Assembly: GCA_965153355.1 (NCBI GenBank)
Contig: OZ231126.1
Coordinates: forward strand, 101,618,001-101,682,000
Length of the DNA stretch: 64,000 nucleotides
Origin: Flaccisagitta enflata
Taxonomy: Eukaryota > Chaetognatha > Sagittoidea > Aphragmophora
Direction of reading: 5' to 3'
Part shown: positions 1 to 11,319 of the stretch, piece after piece
Layout: the number at the start of each line of letters is the position of its first letter
How positions within the stretch are numbered: the first letter of the stretch is position 1
Notes under the pieces: model-generated
What the model saw: only the letters and a program-made list of their open reading frames with translations
Told to the model about the DNA's origin: nothing
Databases searched by the model: none
Translations under genes and position numbers: made by a program

Positions 1-289
1 TGAAAAATCGTCCATCGCACTTCTAGTGGACATTAAGTGCCACAGGAGCCATGTGGCACATTTAGTATGAGCCACCATGTGCCACCGCTTTTGATAAGCC
101 TAAAACTACAATGTGACTACTGCTTTGTAGTGTATTTATCCCGAACAAATGTGCTTTGCAATCTCTATTCATTATGATGAAGAAAAGACTAGTTTCAGGT
201 TTTTATAGTAAAGTGCCGCTCTATGTGCCACTCCATGTGCCACCCACTTTGTGGCACATGGTGGCACTTATATTTTTACTTCATTTTTA

Positions 290-352
290 GTTGCGTGAAC
301 GCGACTCTAGAAGCCGCTATGTCGGTCGGTCTGTTGGTCGGTCGGTAACTTT
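290..352 (+). repeat. Hairpin-ended dispersed repeat, 5' end fragment
   Basis: The hairpin GTTGCGTGAACGCGAC is followed by TCTAGAAGCCGCTATG and a GTCGGTC tract. This is the 5' end of the dispersed family described for 10522-10723. No matching 3' end is seen nearby. Confidence 0.6.
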
Positions 353-365
353 TTTGAAATATAGG

Positions 366-752
366 CTTTATAGTCGTTTTAAAGGTTATTAAAGGTAATT
401 TTAGGTAATTTTTGGTAATTATATGTAATTTTAGGTAATTTTAGGTAATTATAGGCAAATATAGGTATTCTAGTAATCTTTATCATATAAGTCAGAAAGG
501 TTGTCTCGGACTATAAATTGAGGTAATTGTAGGAAATATAGGAAATAATGGGTAATTATAGGTGATTACAGATAATTTATGGGAATTTAATGTAATTGTA
601 GGTAATTATAGGTATTTACAGGTAGTTGTAGGTAAATGTGGGTAATTATAAGAAGATATAGGTACTTAATTATCTTCATTATTTTTATTACCTTTATTAC
701 CATAGTTATCTTAATTACCTTTATTACCTTTATTACCCTTATTACCACGCGA
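366..752. repeat. AGGTAATT minisatellite with inverted counterpart
   Basis: From 366 to about 660 the unit AGGTAATTAT/AGGTAATTTT recurs with small variations. From 669 to 752 the complementary unit ATTACCTTTATTACC recurs in tandem. The two blocks could pair into a long imperfect stem. No gene is seen. Confidence 0.75.
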
Positions 753-1754
753 CTAAGGTTTGTTGACCTTGTTATTATATTTTTACATCTTCACAACTCA
801 TTTTTCACATTCTCTATCTATTGCGTTTTCAAATAAAGAGTATTTCAATTCGCTTTTTATCAAACATGCGCTGTGGCACATGGTGGCACATGGTGGCACA
901 TGGTGGCACATGGTGGCACATGGTGGCACTCATGTTTTTACTGCATTTTGACCTACCATTTTAACTTAGTAAATTATTTTTGACATTATTTATCTATTGA
1001 AATATAGAAAAAGTCAATTTCAGATTCCATTTTTATAAATGGGCCATTGAATGTGCCACTAAATGTGCCACTGAATGAGCCACAGATCTTTGTGGCACAT
1101 GGTCGCACTTTTGTTTTTTCTACATATCTATTCTATTTCTCTTTCTTTTTAGATTATTTTTAACATTTCTAATCTATTTCATGATAGAAAAACACAATAT
1201 CAGATCTTTTTTCATGAAATGTGCGACTGAATGAGCCACGGAGCTCTGTTGCCCATGGTGGCACTTTTTTAAATCAGATTCAAACAAGAACAACAATAAT
1301 AAGAACAATGACGATGACAACAACAAGGAGGACAACAACAACAACAACACACCGTATGAAATGAACGCCAAGCCCCGCCCCACACAAGCCCATAAAAAAA
1401 ACTATAAGCCCCATTAAGCCCACCTTATCTAGCAATGATACGTATCAAATGATCATATCGGGAACTTTTGCCAAGTCATGTGTTGCTTTGAGCATCAGAT
1501 TTTTGATACTTTTAGTCTGGATATGATAAAAAACTAGTCACGCCCCTTATCTTAAAAACAAGCCCCAGTTTTTTTAAGTATGACAAATTTCTAAGCTGCC
1601 AAAGTTTCCAATTGGAAATGGTGACAATGCGTCAAAGAGTAAATGAGTCTATGTTAAGGAGGGAGAAAGATGCAGAGGAGAGTGAAGATTTTTGAAATTG
1701 TTGATGCAAAGAACAACCTATTCAAACAGTTCTTTCTTTCTTAATATTCACAGT

Positions 1755-1756
<2 letters not shown>

Positions 1757-1798
<42 letters not shown>

Positions 1799-1891
1799 TA
1801 CATCAAACATCTTAAGTGCTGAGGCAACAAAATACACAAACATGTACTTAAGTGGAGTATACACACATGCACATGTAAACACATTCATGCA

Positions 1892-1973
<82 letters not shown>
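1757..1973. repeat. (CA)n microsatellites
   Basis: Two CA tracts, about 1757-1794 and 1893-1973, separated by about 100 bp of unique sequence. The long open frames across them are translations of the repeat. Confidence 0.95.
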
Positions 1974-1976
<3 letters not shown>

Positions 1977-2775
1977 GTAATCCGATGAATTCGCCACGAA
2001 CCTGTATGATATCTAGGCTTGCTCGATGTCCGTCTTCGTGTTCCGTAGTGGACAAAAGTCCTGAACATGGTAGCGTGATGCACAGTTACCTGACTCTGAC
2101 GTTTAAAGCAAGATTTCCTAAAATATCATTTGCTCCGTTCTCTGTTATGCCACCTCATTGGCCTTTATTCATTCTTTTATTTACTTGTCTCTTTTCTTTG
2201 TGCAACATCTAAGAAATCTTATATTTATTTATTTGTTATTTTCCTTCCTATCTCTTTCAGAAAAAAAAATCTTAACCCGATGCCATGTCATTCACAGAGA
2301 AGGGAGCACATATCATTGAGCATGGGCCATAAAAAATCTGCTATCATGTTGTGAGAGAAGGTCGCATCATTCTTCTTCAAAATACCTTCACAAAAGGGTA
2401 TCAATGCAATTGATGAAATTGATTTATGTCCACAAGACTCAAAGAAAGCACCACATGTGACCTATTGATATTTCGTGAATGATTCAATGAATATACAAAA
2501 TGATTCCTATCTTGCCAACATACTTTTGTTCTATATGGAAGGAGCAAATTTTTTCATTTCACATCAATGAGTTTGAATCGGATGTCTTGAGCTTTGAGTT
2601 GCTAGATTAAGTAGAAGGGGCAGACAAACAGACGAACGGAAAAACAGACTGTCATTTTGTTTTTGGATTTCTTTGATCTTTGAAGATGTTGTTGTTGTAG
2701 CTTCCACGATCTCAGCGCAGACAATCATTCAAGCAGCCATTCATACACAATTAGGATTCAGATGTATCCACAGAC

Positions 2776-2777
<2 letters not shown>

Positions 2778-2828
<51 letters not shown>
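2778..2828. repeat. (GA)n microsatellite
   Basis: About 25 GA units. The sequence around it (2000-3330) has only short open frames with no recognisable domain, and I see no gene there. Confidence 0.95.
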
Positions 2829-2836
<8 letters not shown>

Positions 2837-3347
2837 CCATTAGACCAACAGAGAAACAGACAGACACATGCATGTGTTTTGTCCAACACCATCTTCATTC
2901 GGTTTTCCCGCTTTTCAAACCTCCGTGACGTCAGACATCGGGTTTTGACGTTTCTTTTATTTCCTGCACTGGACGCCATCGTTGTCCCGCCGACGCTGAG
3001 CATCCGCCGCGGCAACTTCGTTGATGTTATTGTTGTTCTTAGATGAACCTATGCGCCTATGCAACTGCGTCAAATATTTGTCAAGTTCCCGCGTAAAACC
3101 TCGGCGTCAATTTTCCGCCAACACTAACCGCTCAGGTGTGTCAAATACGGGTGATGACGGAGTTGGAGACCATAACGCTGAATCAAGGTGGGGCTGATTC
3201 TAAAACAATCGCAGTTTTCATTTTTTCAAAATTCCATCGGCAACCATTTTTTTTCATGATCAAAATCTAATGCTACGTCTACACTCTCGTTAATCAAACA
3301 AATTGATAAACCAAAAATCTTGAAAGAGTATGGGTCCGCGACTGGGG

Positions 3348-3995
3348 TCAAACGGCGTTGTCAAATGGCGTTGTCAAATAGCGTTGTCAAACGGCGTTGT
3401 CAAAAGGCGTTATCAAACGGCGTTGTCAAACGGCGTTGTCAAACCTCTAGGGACGTTGTCAAACGACACTGTCAAATGACATTGTCAAACGACACTGTCA
3501 AACAATGTAAAACAATGTCAAACAATGTAAAACAATGTCAAACCACGTTGTCAAACAACGTTGTCAAACAGCGTTATCGAACGGCATTGACAAATGGCAT
3601 TGACATAAGGCGTTGACAAACGGCGTTGACCGTTGTTGACAAACTGCGTTGATAAACGGCGTTGACAAACGGCTTTGACAAACGGCTTTGACAAAGGGCG
3701 TTGACAAACGGCGTTGACAAACAGCGTTGACAAATGGCGTTGACAAATGGCGTTGACAAACGGCGTTGACAAACGGCGTTGACAAACGGCGTTGACAAAT
3801 GGTGTTGACAAATGGCATTGACAAATGGCATAGACAAACGGCATTTACATACGGCATTGACAAACGGCATTGACAAACGGCATTGACAAACGGCGTTGAC
3901 AAACAGTGTTGACAAATGGCGTTGACAAATAGCGTTGACAAACGGCATTCATAAACGGCATTGACAAATGGCACTGTCAAACGGCATTGTCAAGG
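3348..3995. repeat. 12-bp minisatellite with a sequence switch
   Basis: The unit GGCGTTGTCAAA dominates 3348-3590. After a short degenerate stretch with AATGTCAAAC and AATGTAAAAC it is replaced by GGCGTTGACAAA from about 3590 to 3970, then returns to GTCAAA forms at the end. Because the period is 12 bp, open frames with a four-residue repeat appear on the minus strand; they are not taken as genes. Confidence 0.9.
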
Positions 3996-4383
3996 TGTTC
4001 AAAAGTTAGCCCATTTTTAAAAATGCTCACGACAACGACAACGATGACGACGACACCCACCCACCTCGAATTACAGTCCGCGTCGGAATGGTATTATGTC
4101 GCTGACAAAAAAGACCATCTTACTGTTTCAGTGAATTGATATAATGAACCCAGACATTTTTCCCTGAAGCTTTATAGATGATAGCAGCAGTAGTAAGTAA
4201 TAGGAACGCCCACTACAATAGGAGGAGGGATGAAAAATAATTACAACGTTATGCAAATAAGGGGCAAAACAGGGTTTTTGAAAAAACGGAAGATGACAGA
4301 AATTTGAAAAAAGAAAAACGGTGAAGGCATTAAAATGACCCCATGATGTCCTAACATTATGTTCTCAGGGATTAATATTTTGC

Positions 4384-6420
4384 ATATTGACACACTTGGG
4401 TGCTTCACATAGCAAAAGTTGGTTACTTCTTTTCACCCTGTTTACCTAATGTGGAGTGGCCAAATTTAGGACCCTTACCAATTGTTCATCTTCCGTCTTA
4501 AAATTGTTTTTGAAGACCTAATTCGCATAATGCAGTGGGATAAAACAATATACTGATATTCTTTGAATTAACATTTATAAATTTTATTCTTCTTAGAATT
4601 GTTAATATGCCTTTTCATGAGTTCTTTCATAGCTTATATTCTTATATTTCAGTTTTTTTGTCACAAATATCATGATTTTCTAAAACAAATAATTGTCCTT
4701 TTTGCACCCATTGACTCCCAGTGGTCTGTCTCAAATTGGACTAAAAAATAACAGTTGACCTGCCACCGCCGCCTCTGCCTCCACTGTTATAGCCCCCCTC
4801 CTGCCACTGCCGCCCTCACCAGCTTTGTTGCCCCCTCCCATGCTGCTACACAATGTGTAGTACACATCTTCCTCACCATTAAAGTGAAAAAAAAATTCTC
4901 TCCCACCTCCACATCCTCCTCCTCCTCAACCACCACTGCCTCCTCATTCCTCCTCCTCCCTTGCCACCACCTCCTCTCCTCAACCTCCTCATCCTCCTCT
5001 GCCGCCGCCACCGCCCCACAACCACCGCCACCTCCTCCTCCCCTGCCGCCGCCTCCTCCTTTTCTGCCATAGCCTCCTCCTCCTCTATTGCTGCTGCCGC
5101 CGCCGCCTCCTCCTCCTCCTCCACCGCCGCCGCCACCGCCGCCGCCTCCACCTCCTCTCCTTGAATTTTTTTTTAATTATTATTTTGATTCATTTCAAAT
5201 ACTTTTTTTAGATTTTTTTTCTTTTTTTTTTCATTTCTTTTATTTGATTTCTTTTAAATTTTTTTCTTTTTTTGATATTTTATAAAATGTTCTTTAAATT
5301 TTTTTAAATTTGATTCTTTTTTGTAAAGGAGGCGGCGGCGGCGGCAGTTGGGGAGGAGGAGAAGGAGGCGGTGGCGGCAGAGGAGGAGGCGGCGGCGGCG
5401 GCGACGGCGGCGACAGCAGAGTGGGAAGAGGAGGAGGAGAATGAGGAGAGGAGGCGGCAGTGAAGGAGGAGGTAAGAGGCGGCGGCGGCGGCGGTGGCGG
5501 AGAAGGACAAGGAGGAGAGGAGGCGGCGGCGGCGTGGGAAAGGACAGGAGGAGTGGAGGCGGCGGCGGAGGCGAGGAGGAGAGGAGGCGGCAGGCGGCGG
5601 AAGGGCGAGAGAGGGGCGGCGGCGGAAAAGACAAGAGGTGGGGCGAGGCGGCGCGCGGAGAAGAGGGAGGAGTGGAGCGGCGGCGACGGAGGAGGATGAG
5701 GGAAGGAGAGGAGTGGCATCGGCGCGGAGAGGCGAGGAGGATAGGAGGTGGCGCAAGCCGGCAGGGGAGCGAGGAGGATGGGCGCGGCGGCAGCGGGCGC
5801 GCGGCAGCGGCGGAGGAGGAGAGGAGCAGCAGCAGCAGCAGGAGGAGGAGCGGCGGCGGCGTTAAAGAGATAGTAGCAGCTGAAAGTAATCTCTACAATG
5901 AAAATACCCATGATACTAAACAAATGGATTAGGCGGCGGCGGGAGATTGAGATCATGCAGACAGATTTGTTGTAGCAGAGGCAGAGGCGGCGGCGGCGGC
6001 AGTGGCAGCAGCACTGACAACTATCTAAGTAGGGTCAATATTGTAGAAGAAGAGAGAGGGTGGTATAGTAGTGGGAAAAGGGGTGGTGAGTGATTGAGAT
6101 CATGTTAGCAGTTGGATCTCAGGCAGAGGCAGTGGCAATGGCCCTAATAAGATGGTATTTCTAATGGGCAGGGGCTATGGGCAGGGTCACTTCAGCCTGC
6201 TGGTTGTCACTACCTCCCTTTTTTTAACAAAACTACACAGGATTTTGCTGAATTCAGTGAAATCTGTAAAAACTTTAGGGCCAAAATAGAAAGGATGAAG
6301 GAATTTTGAAAAAAGGAAAATGGTCATCTTCATGATTTTTGAATCTCCACATTACCAAAGTAGGGTGAAGGGATACTCCCAACTTTTGCAATGTGAAGCA
6401 CCCAATTGACACACCCAAAC
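4384..6420. repeat. Two-kilobase inverted repeat with CCT/CCG and GGA/GGC arms
   Basis: The outer left arm (4384-4455, around TTGGGTGCTTCACATAGCAA) matches the reverse complement of the outer right arm (6345-6420, around TTGCAATGTGAAGCACCCAA). The inner arms are pyrimidine-rich CCT/CCG repeats (about 4755-5160) and purine-rich GGA/GGC repeats (about 5330-5870), separated by a T-rich loop of about 170 bp. Long open frames here, rich in Pro/Ser/Ala or Arg/Gly/Glu, come from the triplet repeats. Confidence 0.75.
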
Positions 6421-6536
6421 CAACCGCATTGGCGTTGAGCCTCCGCCATCGCGAACAAAGTTGCTGTTGCACAGAATGCGGCGCCATCAAGGTTTTGCAA
6501 TCTTTGTTGTTGTTGTCGTGTTGTTGTTGTTTTTGT

Positions 6537-6632
6537 TGAGAGAGAGAGAGCGCGAGAGCGTGAGAGGGCGAGAGAGCGAGAGAGCGAGAGAGAGAGCAAG
6601 AGCGAGAGAGAGAGAGAGAGAGGGAGGCAGAG
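6537..6632. repeat. (GA)n microsatellite with GC interruptions
   Basis: GA repeat with interspersed GCGAGAG units. Flanking sequence from 6640 to 7020 has no gene signal. Confidence 0.9.
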
Positions 6633-7025
6633 AGAGCCGAACATTGTTACTCTAAGGCGTGACTTAAATCACAATTTTGCCGGTGACGGATCACAATGGC
6701 GATGGAATAGGCCAATGACGGATTAACTGGTGACAAAATACACCGACAACACATCATTCTGGGACAATTAAACTAACTTACCATCTAGGAAATATTTATT
6801 GCACCAAACTTAATAAATCATAACTCGCTCAAACTTTGATGAAATTAGTTTTTATTAAAAGCAAGAAAAAACCTATATGCTAAATTCAAAAGAATTACCA
6901 AAATCCATTAAGGCGTTCAAAAGTATTGCTCTAAAACTAGAATCGAATCCACTGAAATCTAGTGACAAGCTCACTCAATTTACCGATGACGTTGCGTCCG
7001 GGCGCGGATAAATACGAGGAGAAAT

Positions 7026-7258
7026 AAGTGACGCGGGGTCACAATGTCATTGCGGATGGGTGGGCTTGGGCACCCAACTCCCACCCTTTCCGCATTCATA
7101 TAATTTCAGGTAATGGAATCGTTCATGGCTTAAAAATATTGTTTTCTACAAGGGCAGTAAGGCAAAAACCACTTGGAATTCAGAAATGTTACGGACGGAT
7201 GGACGACGGATGGACAGATCAACCAACAGACCAAGGAGGAGTCACGTGTCCGCGACTA
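7026..7258 (-). repeat. Hairpin-ended dispersed repeat, family A, diverged copy
   Basis: On the minus strand the copy starts with an imperfect hairpin (GTCGCGGACACGTGAC) and a stretch of CCGT/GGTC-like words, and ends with CCGCAATGACATTGTGACC followed by CCGCGTCACTT. This is the family A 3' end seen at 10522-10723, 11320-11550 and 51832-52057. Confidence 0.65.
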
Positions 7259-7791
7259 AAAACAGACTAAAAAGTTTCACTTTTCCTCGCTGGAACTGTG
7301 ATGCATTAATGATAAATGTATAGGACGCAATGAATAAGTGGGCCGATAATTCAAAATTTCAATGTCAAGGCGAGTCCGGATGCTCGCGCGCAGTCGCCGT
7401 AGTCGGACGTAGTTGGAGTAGCGCTCATCCTCATCTTTCTCCTCCGATTGCTGAACGCTGAACGCTCAATGAATACCGGCATTGCCGGCTGAAAGACGAC
7501 TGACTGCAATGCCCAGTCTTCCGTCATTTGCAGAGAGAGAGAGAGTATAACGGGCACAAGCCAGTTTATTTGCTTTAACCTTCCCCCTTCCCCTCCCTCC
7601 CCATTGTCCCCTTCTCTTCTGTTTTTCAGTTGATAAATCGTCAAGGGCTTTTCACAAAAAGATCATCGAGGCTCTTTATGATAACGGGAAGAATCTTTGG
7701 ACTTCAGAGAGAAAATTTCATTCCTGATCAGATCATTCGTTTTATATTGATAAGTCGAACAAACATTAGCTAGTGAGCTTCGATGGTGTGA

Positions 7792-7861
7792 GCTCCGATG
7801 GTGTAATGGTAACACGAAGCTCTTATGAGGCTTCACTGTGGGTTCGATTCCCGCTCGGAGC
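7792..7861 (+). tRNA. tRNA-like gene, anticodon TAT (Ile?)
   Basis: The sequence folds as a cloverleaf: acceptor stem GCTCCGA/TCGGAGC, D stem GTGT/ACAC with a short 7-nt loop, anticodon stem AAGCT/GGCTT with loop CTTATGA, and T stem GTGGG/CCCGC. The B box GGTTCGATTCC fits the RNA polymerase III consensus, and a TTTT terminator-like run follows at about 7873. The anticodon read from the loop is TAT, expected for isoleucine AUA codons, but the G after the anticodon and the short D loop are unusual. A partial copy of the 5' end lies directly upstream (about 7776-7789). It could also be a tRNA-derived SINE head. Confidence 0.65.
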
Positions 7862-9120
7862 ATAAAATACATGTTTTATCTTTTGTTAACTATTAAGGCT
7901 TGTGTCATGCTAACCCGACATGGACGGGATGAAATTCATCAAATTTACATGTTTGAATATTGAACAAAACCATACATCATCATGTAGCTTACCTATTCTT
8001 ACATATGAATCCATACTTGGATTTTCTTAAGTAAGCTCATTTTTCATGCAAATTAGGCTTAAATAGATATCGTTGGCAATTTTATTACTAGAGAATTTAG
8101 CTAAATACAACTAAGAAATCAATATGACAGCGAAATTCTTATTGATAAGGTTCAAGCAAACATGTAAGATCATGTTTCTGAAATTTTTTTGAATTTTTTT
8201 AGTTTTTAAAAAAAATCTCTATAGGTACCATTTCTGGCTGGGTGGGCTGTTGGAAGAAATATTTTTCCCCAAGGCGCTCTTTTATGCAGTGGCGAGAATC
8301 TTTAAAAGAAACTATCATGGAAAATTTCAACCAAATCGGACAATTACTTTAAAGTTATGCCATTTTCATTTTTCATCTGGTAGGATGGTTGGTCTGGTTG
8401 GACTGCTTGACATTCTTTAGGTCACGTCAGAATCTAGACAAAGGACCCTCTTGGTCTAGGTATCTGCCATGCAAAGTTTCAATGGGCTAGCTCGAACAGT
8501 TCCTGAGATATGCCAATTTTAGTTTTAAGAAATTTTATCAAATCAAGACACAAAAGCATAGCGCATTTTTGTGAAGAGCGCTATGTGGAAACAAAGAATT
8601 AGCTACGATGAGCCGTCGGTAGCGTATCAATTCTGTTCACACTTCAGGACCAACAAATTGTAAAATTTCATTGTGACCAAACGTCTGGTAGTTAAGACTT
8701 GAAATTTTCAGTGTAGATTAAAAATTTCACGCTCTTTCACGTGGTGTGATCAGATTTTATTATTAAATTGTTTCGTTTTTTCACATAGTGGCATATCTTG
8801 TAAAAGCGTGGTATGCGTTAGGAACAAATCTGAAATTGTGCCTTGAGTGTCTGCTCTAGAAGTACGTGTGAGCTGCTTTGGAACCCATGGCTACTCAGGA
8901 AATTTAGAAATATGCCCTTCAAGTAGTTGTCTTTCAGACAAACAAACATAATATGCTTAACTATGAAGTAAAGTTAAGTTTTTAAAAATAATAATTAATA
9001 TACTGTGATCTGAGTTAAATTTTGCTCAAAAATAGAGAGGATGTACTGATCGCTAGAAAACCGTCTTTAAGGAACTTTATTGAATTCATCATAGACTGCT
9101 TGCAATTCAAAGAAGGCACG
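7862..9120. other. AT-rich interval without recognisable gene
   Basis: No open frame with a plausible domain and no clear repeat was found here; the sequence is AT-rich and looks intergenic. Confidence 0.6.
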
Positions 9121-9180
9121 ATACACGGCTCCCCAGTCGCGTGCGGGTGGGCAGGGACCATTTTTGAGGTCACTTGATAG
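9121..9180 (-). repeat. Family B hairpin-ended repeat, 3' fragment
   Basis: ATACACGGCTCCCCAGTCGC followed by GTGCGGGTGGGCAGGGACC is the family B 3' end in minus orientation. The rest of the element is missing, replaced by the adjacent TTG repeat. Confidence 0.7.
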
Positions 9181-9224
9181 CCTTTTACCCCGAGGTTGAA
9201 GACGGCGTTATCCCTCTTTTCCCG

Positions 9225-9275
9225 CTGCTGTTGTTGTTGTTGTTGTTGTTGTTGTTATTGTTGTTGTTGTTGTTT

Positions 9276-9346
<71 letters not shown>

Positions 9347-9770
9347 GCTGCTTGCTGTTGCTGTTGTTGTTTGTTTGTTGCTGTTTTTTCCAGGTTGATG
9401 TTGTTGTTGTTCTTTCCGCCCTGGCTTGTTGTTGTTGCTGTTCTTTTTTCCCGCTGTTGTTGTTGTTCTTTTTCCGGTTGTTGTTGTGTTGCTGTTGTTG
9501 CTGCTGTTGCTGTTGTTGCTGCTGTTGCTGTTGCTGTTCCTTTGCTGCTGGCGCTGTTGTTGTTGTTGCTCGTTGCTGCTGTTTCTTTTTCCGCTGATGT
9601 TGTTGTTGTTGTTGTTGCTGTTCTTTCCGTTGTTGTGGCTGTCTCTTTTTTCCCGTTGTTGTTGTTGTTGTTGTTGTTGCTATTGTTGCTGTTGCTGTTG
9701 TTGCTGCTGTTGTTGCACATCGCTATCGCTGTTGTCGCTGCTGTTGCTGTTGTTGTTGTTGTTGTCTGTC
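9225..9770. repeat. (TTG)n microsatellite block
   Basis: About 550 bp of TTG and TGC triplets interrupted by words such as CTTTTTCCCGCTG. All three plus-strand frames stay open (poly-Leu, poly-Cys, poly-Val), as expected from the repeat. Confidence 0.95.
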
Positions 9771-9842
9771 ATCACCAAGTCGTCATTGCTACTGTCATCG
9801 TCAATATTAAAACGCTACAGCAAATAGACTGGATTCTGATTG

Positions 9843-9845
<3 letters not shown>

Positions 9846-9920
<75 letters not shown>
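9846..9920. repeat. (GA)n microsatellite with GACA end
   Basis: GA repeat from 9846 to about 9903 followed by a short CAGA/GACA run. Confidence 0.95.
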
Positions 9921-9921
<1 letters not shown>

Positions 9922-9939
9922 TAGTCAATCACCCAACAA

Positions 9940-10258
9940 GCCCGACCGGGCAAAGATGCGTCCGGACTGTGTCTGCGTGTATTGATCATGTGACATATGT
10001 GGAGAGACAGATGGACGAACAGACGGGTGCAACAACTGAATAGTAAAGGAGGCGCTCAAAACATGTTGGTTGATGATTTGTTTCAATATTTGATCTCACT
10101 GTGGTCATAAACAGCCGAAAAACTCGTTTTTTTGCACAGGCGTTACGGACGGACGGACTGACAGACGGACCGATGGACGGACCGACGGACCGACGGACAG
10201 ACGGACCCACGGACAGACCCTCTTATAGAGATGCGTTCCTGATGGACGCATCTAAAAA
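9940..10258 (-). repeat. Hairpin-ended dispersed repeat, family C
   Basis: Read on the minus strand, the element begins with a hairpin of arms GATGCGT and ACGCATC (10258 downward), continues with CTCTATAAGAGG and a long CCGT tract, and ends with GGACGCATCTTTGCCC near 9945. The 3' end repeats one arm of the 5' hairpin, as in families A and B, but with its own arm sequence. Confidence 0.75.
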
Positions 10259-10270
10259 CGAACAACAAAC

Positions 10271-10275
<5 letters not shown>

Positions 10276-10314
<39 letters not shown>

Positions 10315-10437
10315 CTGTGTGTGTGTGACTGTGTGTGTGTGACTGTGTGTGTGTGTGTGTGTGTGACTGTGTGTGTTTGACTGTGTATGTGTGACTGTGT
10401 GTGTGTGACTGTGTGTGTGGTGTGTGCACGCGCACAT
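10276..10437. repeat. (TG)n with GTGACTGTG higher-order repeat
   Basis: A TG tract broken at regular intervals by GTGAC words. Confidence 0.95.
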
Positions 10438-10521
10438 GTCTGTGCGTAAAAGAAACTAGGCCGGATTCACGGGAATTTTGCCTCTTCCGTAGATACGAAG
10501 TTTTATGTACTATTTGTTTTT

Positions 10522-10723
10522 AGTTGCGGACACGCAACTCTATAAGAGGCTTTGTCCATCCGTCCGTCCGTTGGTCATGGTGATCGAGTTGAAAAGTGGG
10601 AAAATGAGCGCTTTCGATACTTTTCATGTGTGTTTGAGTGTTGGGGGTGGGTTGGGGTGTGAATGGGTTTGGATGTCCCTGCCCACCCGTCCGTAACAAT
10701 ATTGTGACCCCGCGTCACTTGTT
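10522..10723 (+). repeat. Hairpin-ended dispersed repeat, family A
   Basis: Full-length copy. The 5' end is the hairpin GTTGCGGACACGCAAC followed by TCTATAAGAGGC and CCGT repeats. The 3' end contains CCACCCGTCCGTAAC, which pairs with the first arm, and then a second small hairpin in ATTGTGACCCCGCGTCAC. No coding capacity. Compare 11320-11550 and 51832-52057. Confidence 0.8.
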
Positions 10724-10870
10724 AGTCGCAGAGACGCTACTCTAGAGTGCACAGAAATTATGTAAACGCTTACGCTTACAAAAACAGTAAAAAATAGCGA
10801 GTATGCCATCACTGCTGCAATTAACGTAGGGAGATGAGACAAAGATAGAGAAGTACAAATATGTAGCTAT

Positions 10871-10957
10871 GCGCAATCTGCTCAATGTTGCGCAATCTGC
10901 TCAATGTTGCGCAATCTGCTCAATGTTGCGCAATCTGCTCAATGTTGCGCAATGTTG
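10871..10957. repeat. 19-bp tandem repeat
   Basis: The unit GCGCAATCTGCTCAATGTT is repeated about four and a half times. Confidence 0.9.
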
Positions 10958-10978
10958 CTGATTGTGACTTTTGTGAAC

Positions 10979-11095
10979 AAGTGAACGCGGGGTCACAATG
11001 TCGTTGCGGAGGGGTGGGCATGGGCATCCCACCCCCAGCCTCATCCCAACCACACCCCCAACACCCCTCCAACATTCTCACACACAGACAATACC
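10979..11095 (-). repeat. Family A hairpin-ended repeat, 3' fragment
   Basis: GTGAACGCGGGGTCACAATG and the following CGTTGCGGAGGGGTGGGC are the family A 3' end in minus orientation; the hairpin 5' end is missing. Confidence 0.7.
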
Positions 11096-11155
11096 AGCAG
11101 AAGCATCCTAAACACGCGTCTTTCGCGTTTTCAACTAAAAAGGAAATTAGTCATG

Positions 11156-11306
11156 TACCCCGACTGGGCAAAGAAGCGTCCGGACTGTGTCTCCGCGTGT
11201 ATTGAATTTGGTGCAAAGCATGTGAGAGACAGATGGACCATCAGAAAGATGAAATGACAGAGTACTAAGGAGGCTCTCCAAAAACATTTCTTGATTATTT
11301 ATCTTA
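11156..11306 (-). repeat. Family C hairpin-ended repeat, 3' fragment
   Basis: CCCCGACTGGGCAAAGAAGC followed by GTCCGGACTGTGTCTCCGCG matches the 3' end of the family C copy at 9940-10258, and the next bases (GGAGGCTCTCC) match it too. Confidence 0.65.
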
Positions 11307-11319
11307 GTTTGTCGTTTGA

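Larger units (their letters stand above)
34..1265. repeat. GTGCCAC/GTGGCAC foldback modules
   Basis: Four degenerate modules (about 34-95, 208-272, 873-936 and 1040-1262) carry several GTGCCAC words followed by GTGGCACATGGTGGCAC, so each can fold back on itself. Between them lies AT-rich sequence without a credible gene. At 873-930 the word GTGGCACATG is tandemly repeated about six times. Confidence 0.7.

Noticed and set aside
3551-3980. Minus-strand frames with a repeated NAVCQRRLSTPFV pattern
   Set aside because: A 12-bp repeat gives a four-residue periodicity in any stop-free frame; there is no other sign of coding.
5254-5956. Overlapping frames of up to 220 residues on both strands, Pro/Ala-, Arg- or Gly-rich
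   Set aside because: All arise from GGA/GGC triplet repeats, with several frames open at once on both strands.
9174-9985. Frames of poly-Leu, poly-Cys and poly-Val
   Set aside because: Produced by the (TTG)n block; all plus frames are open.
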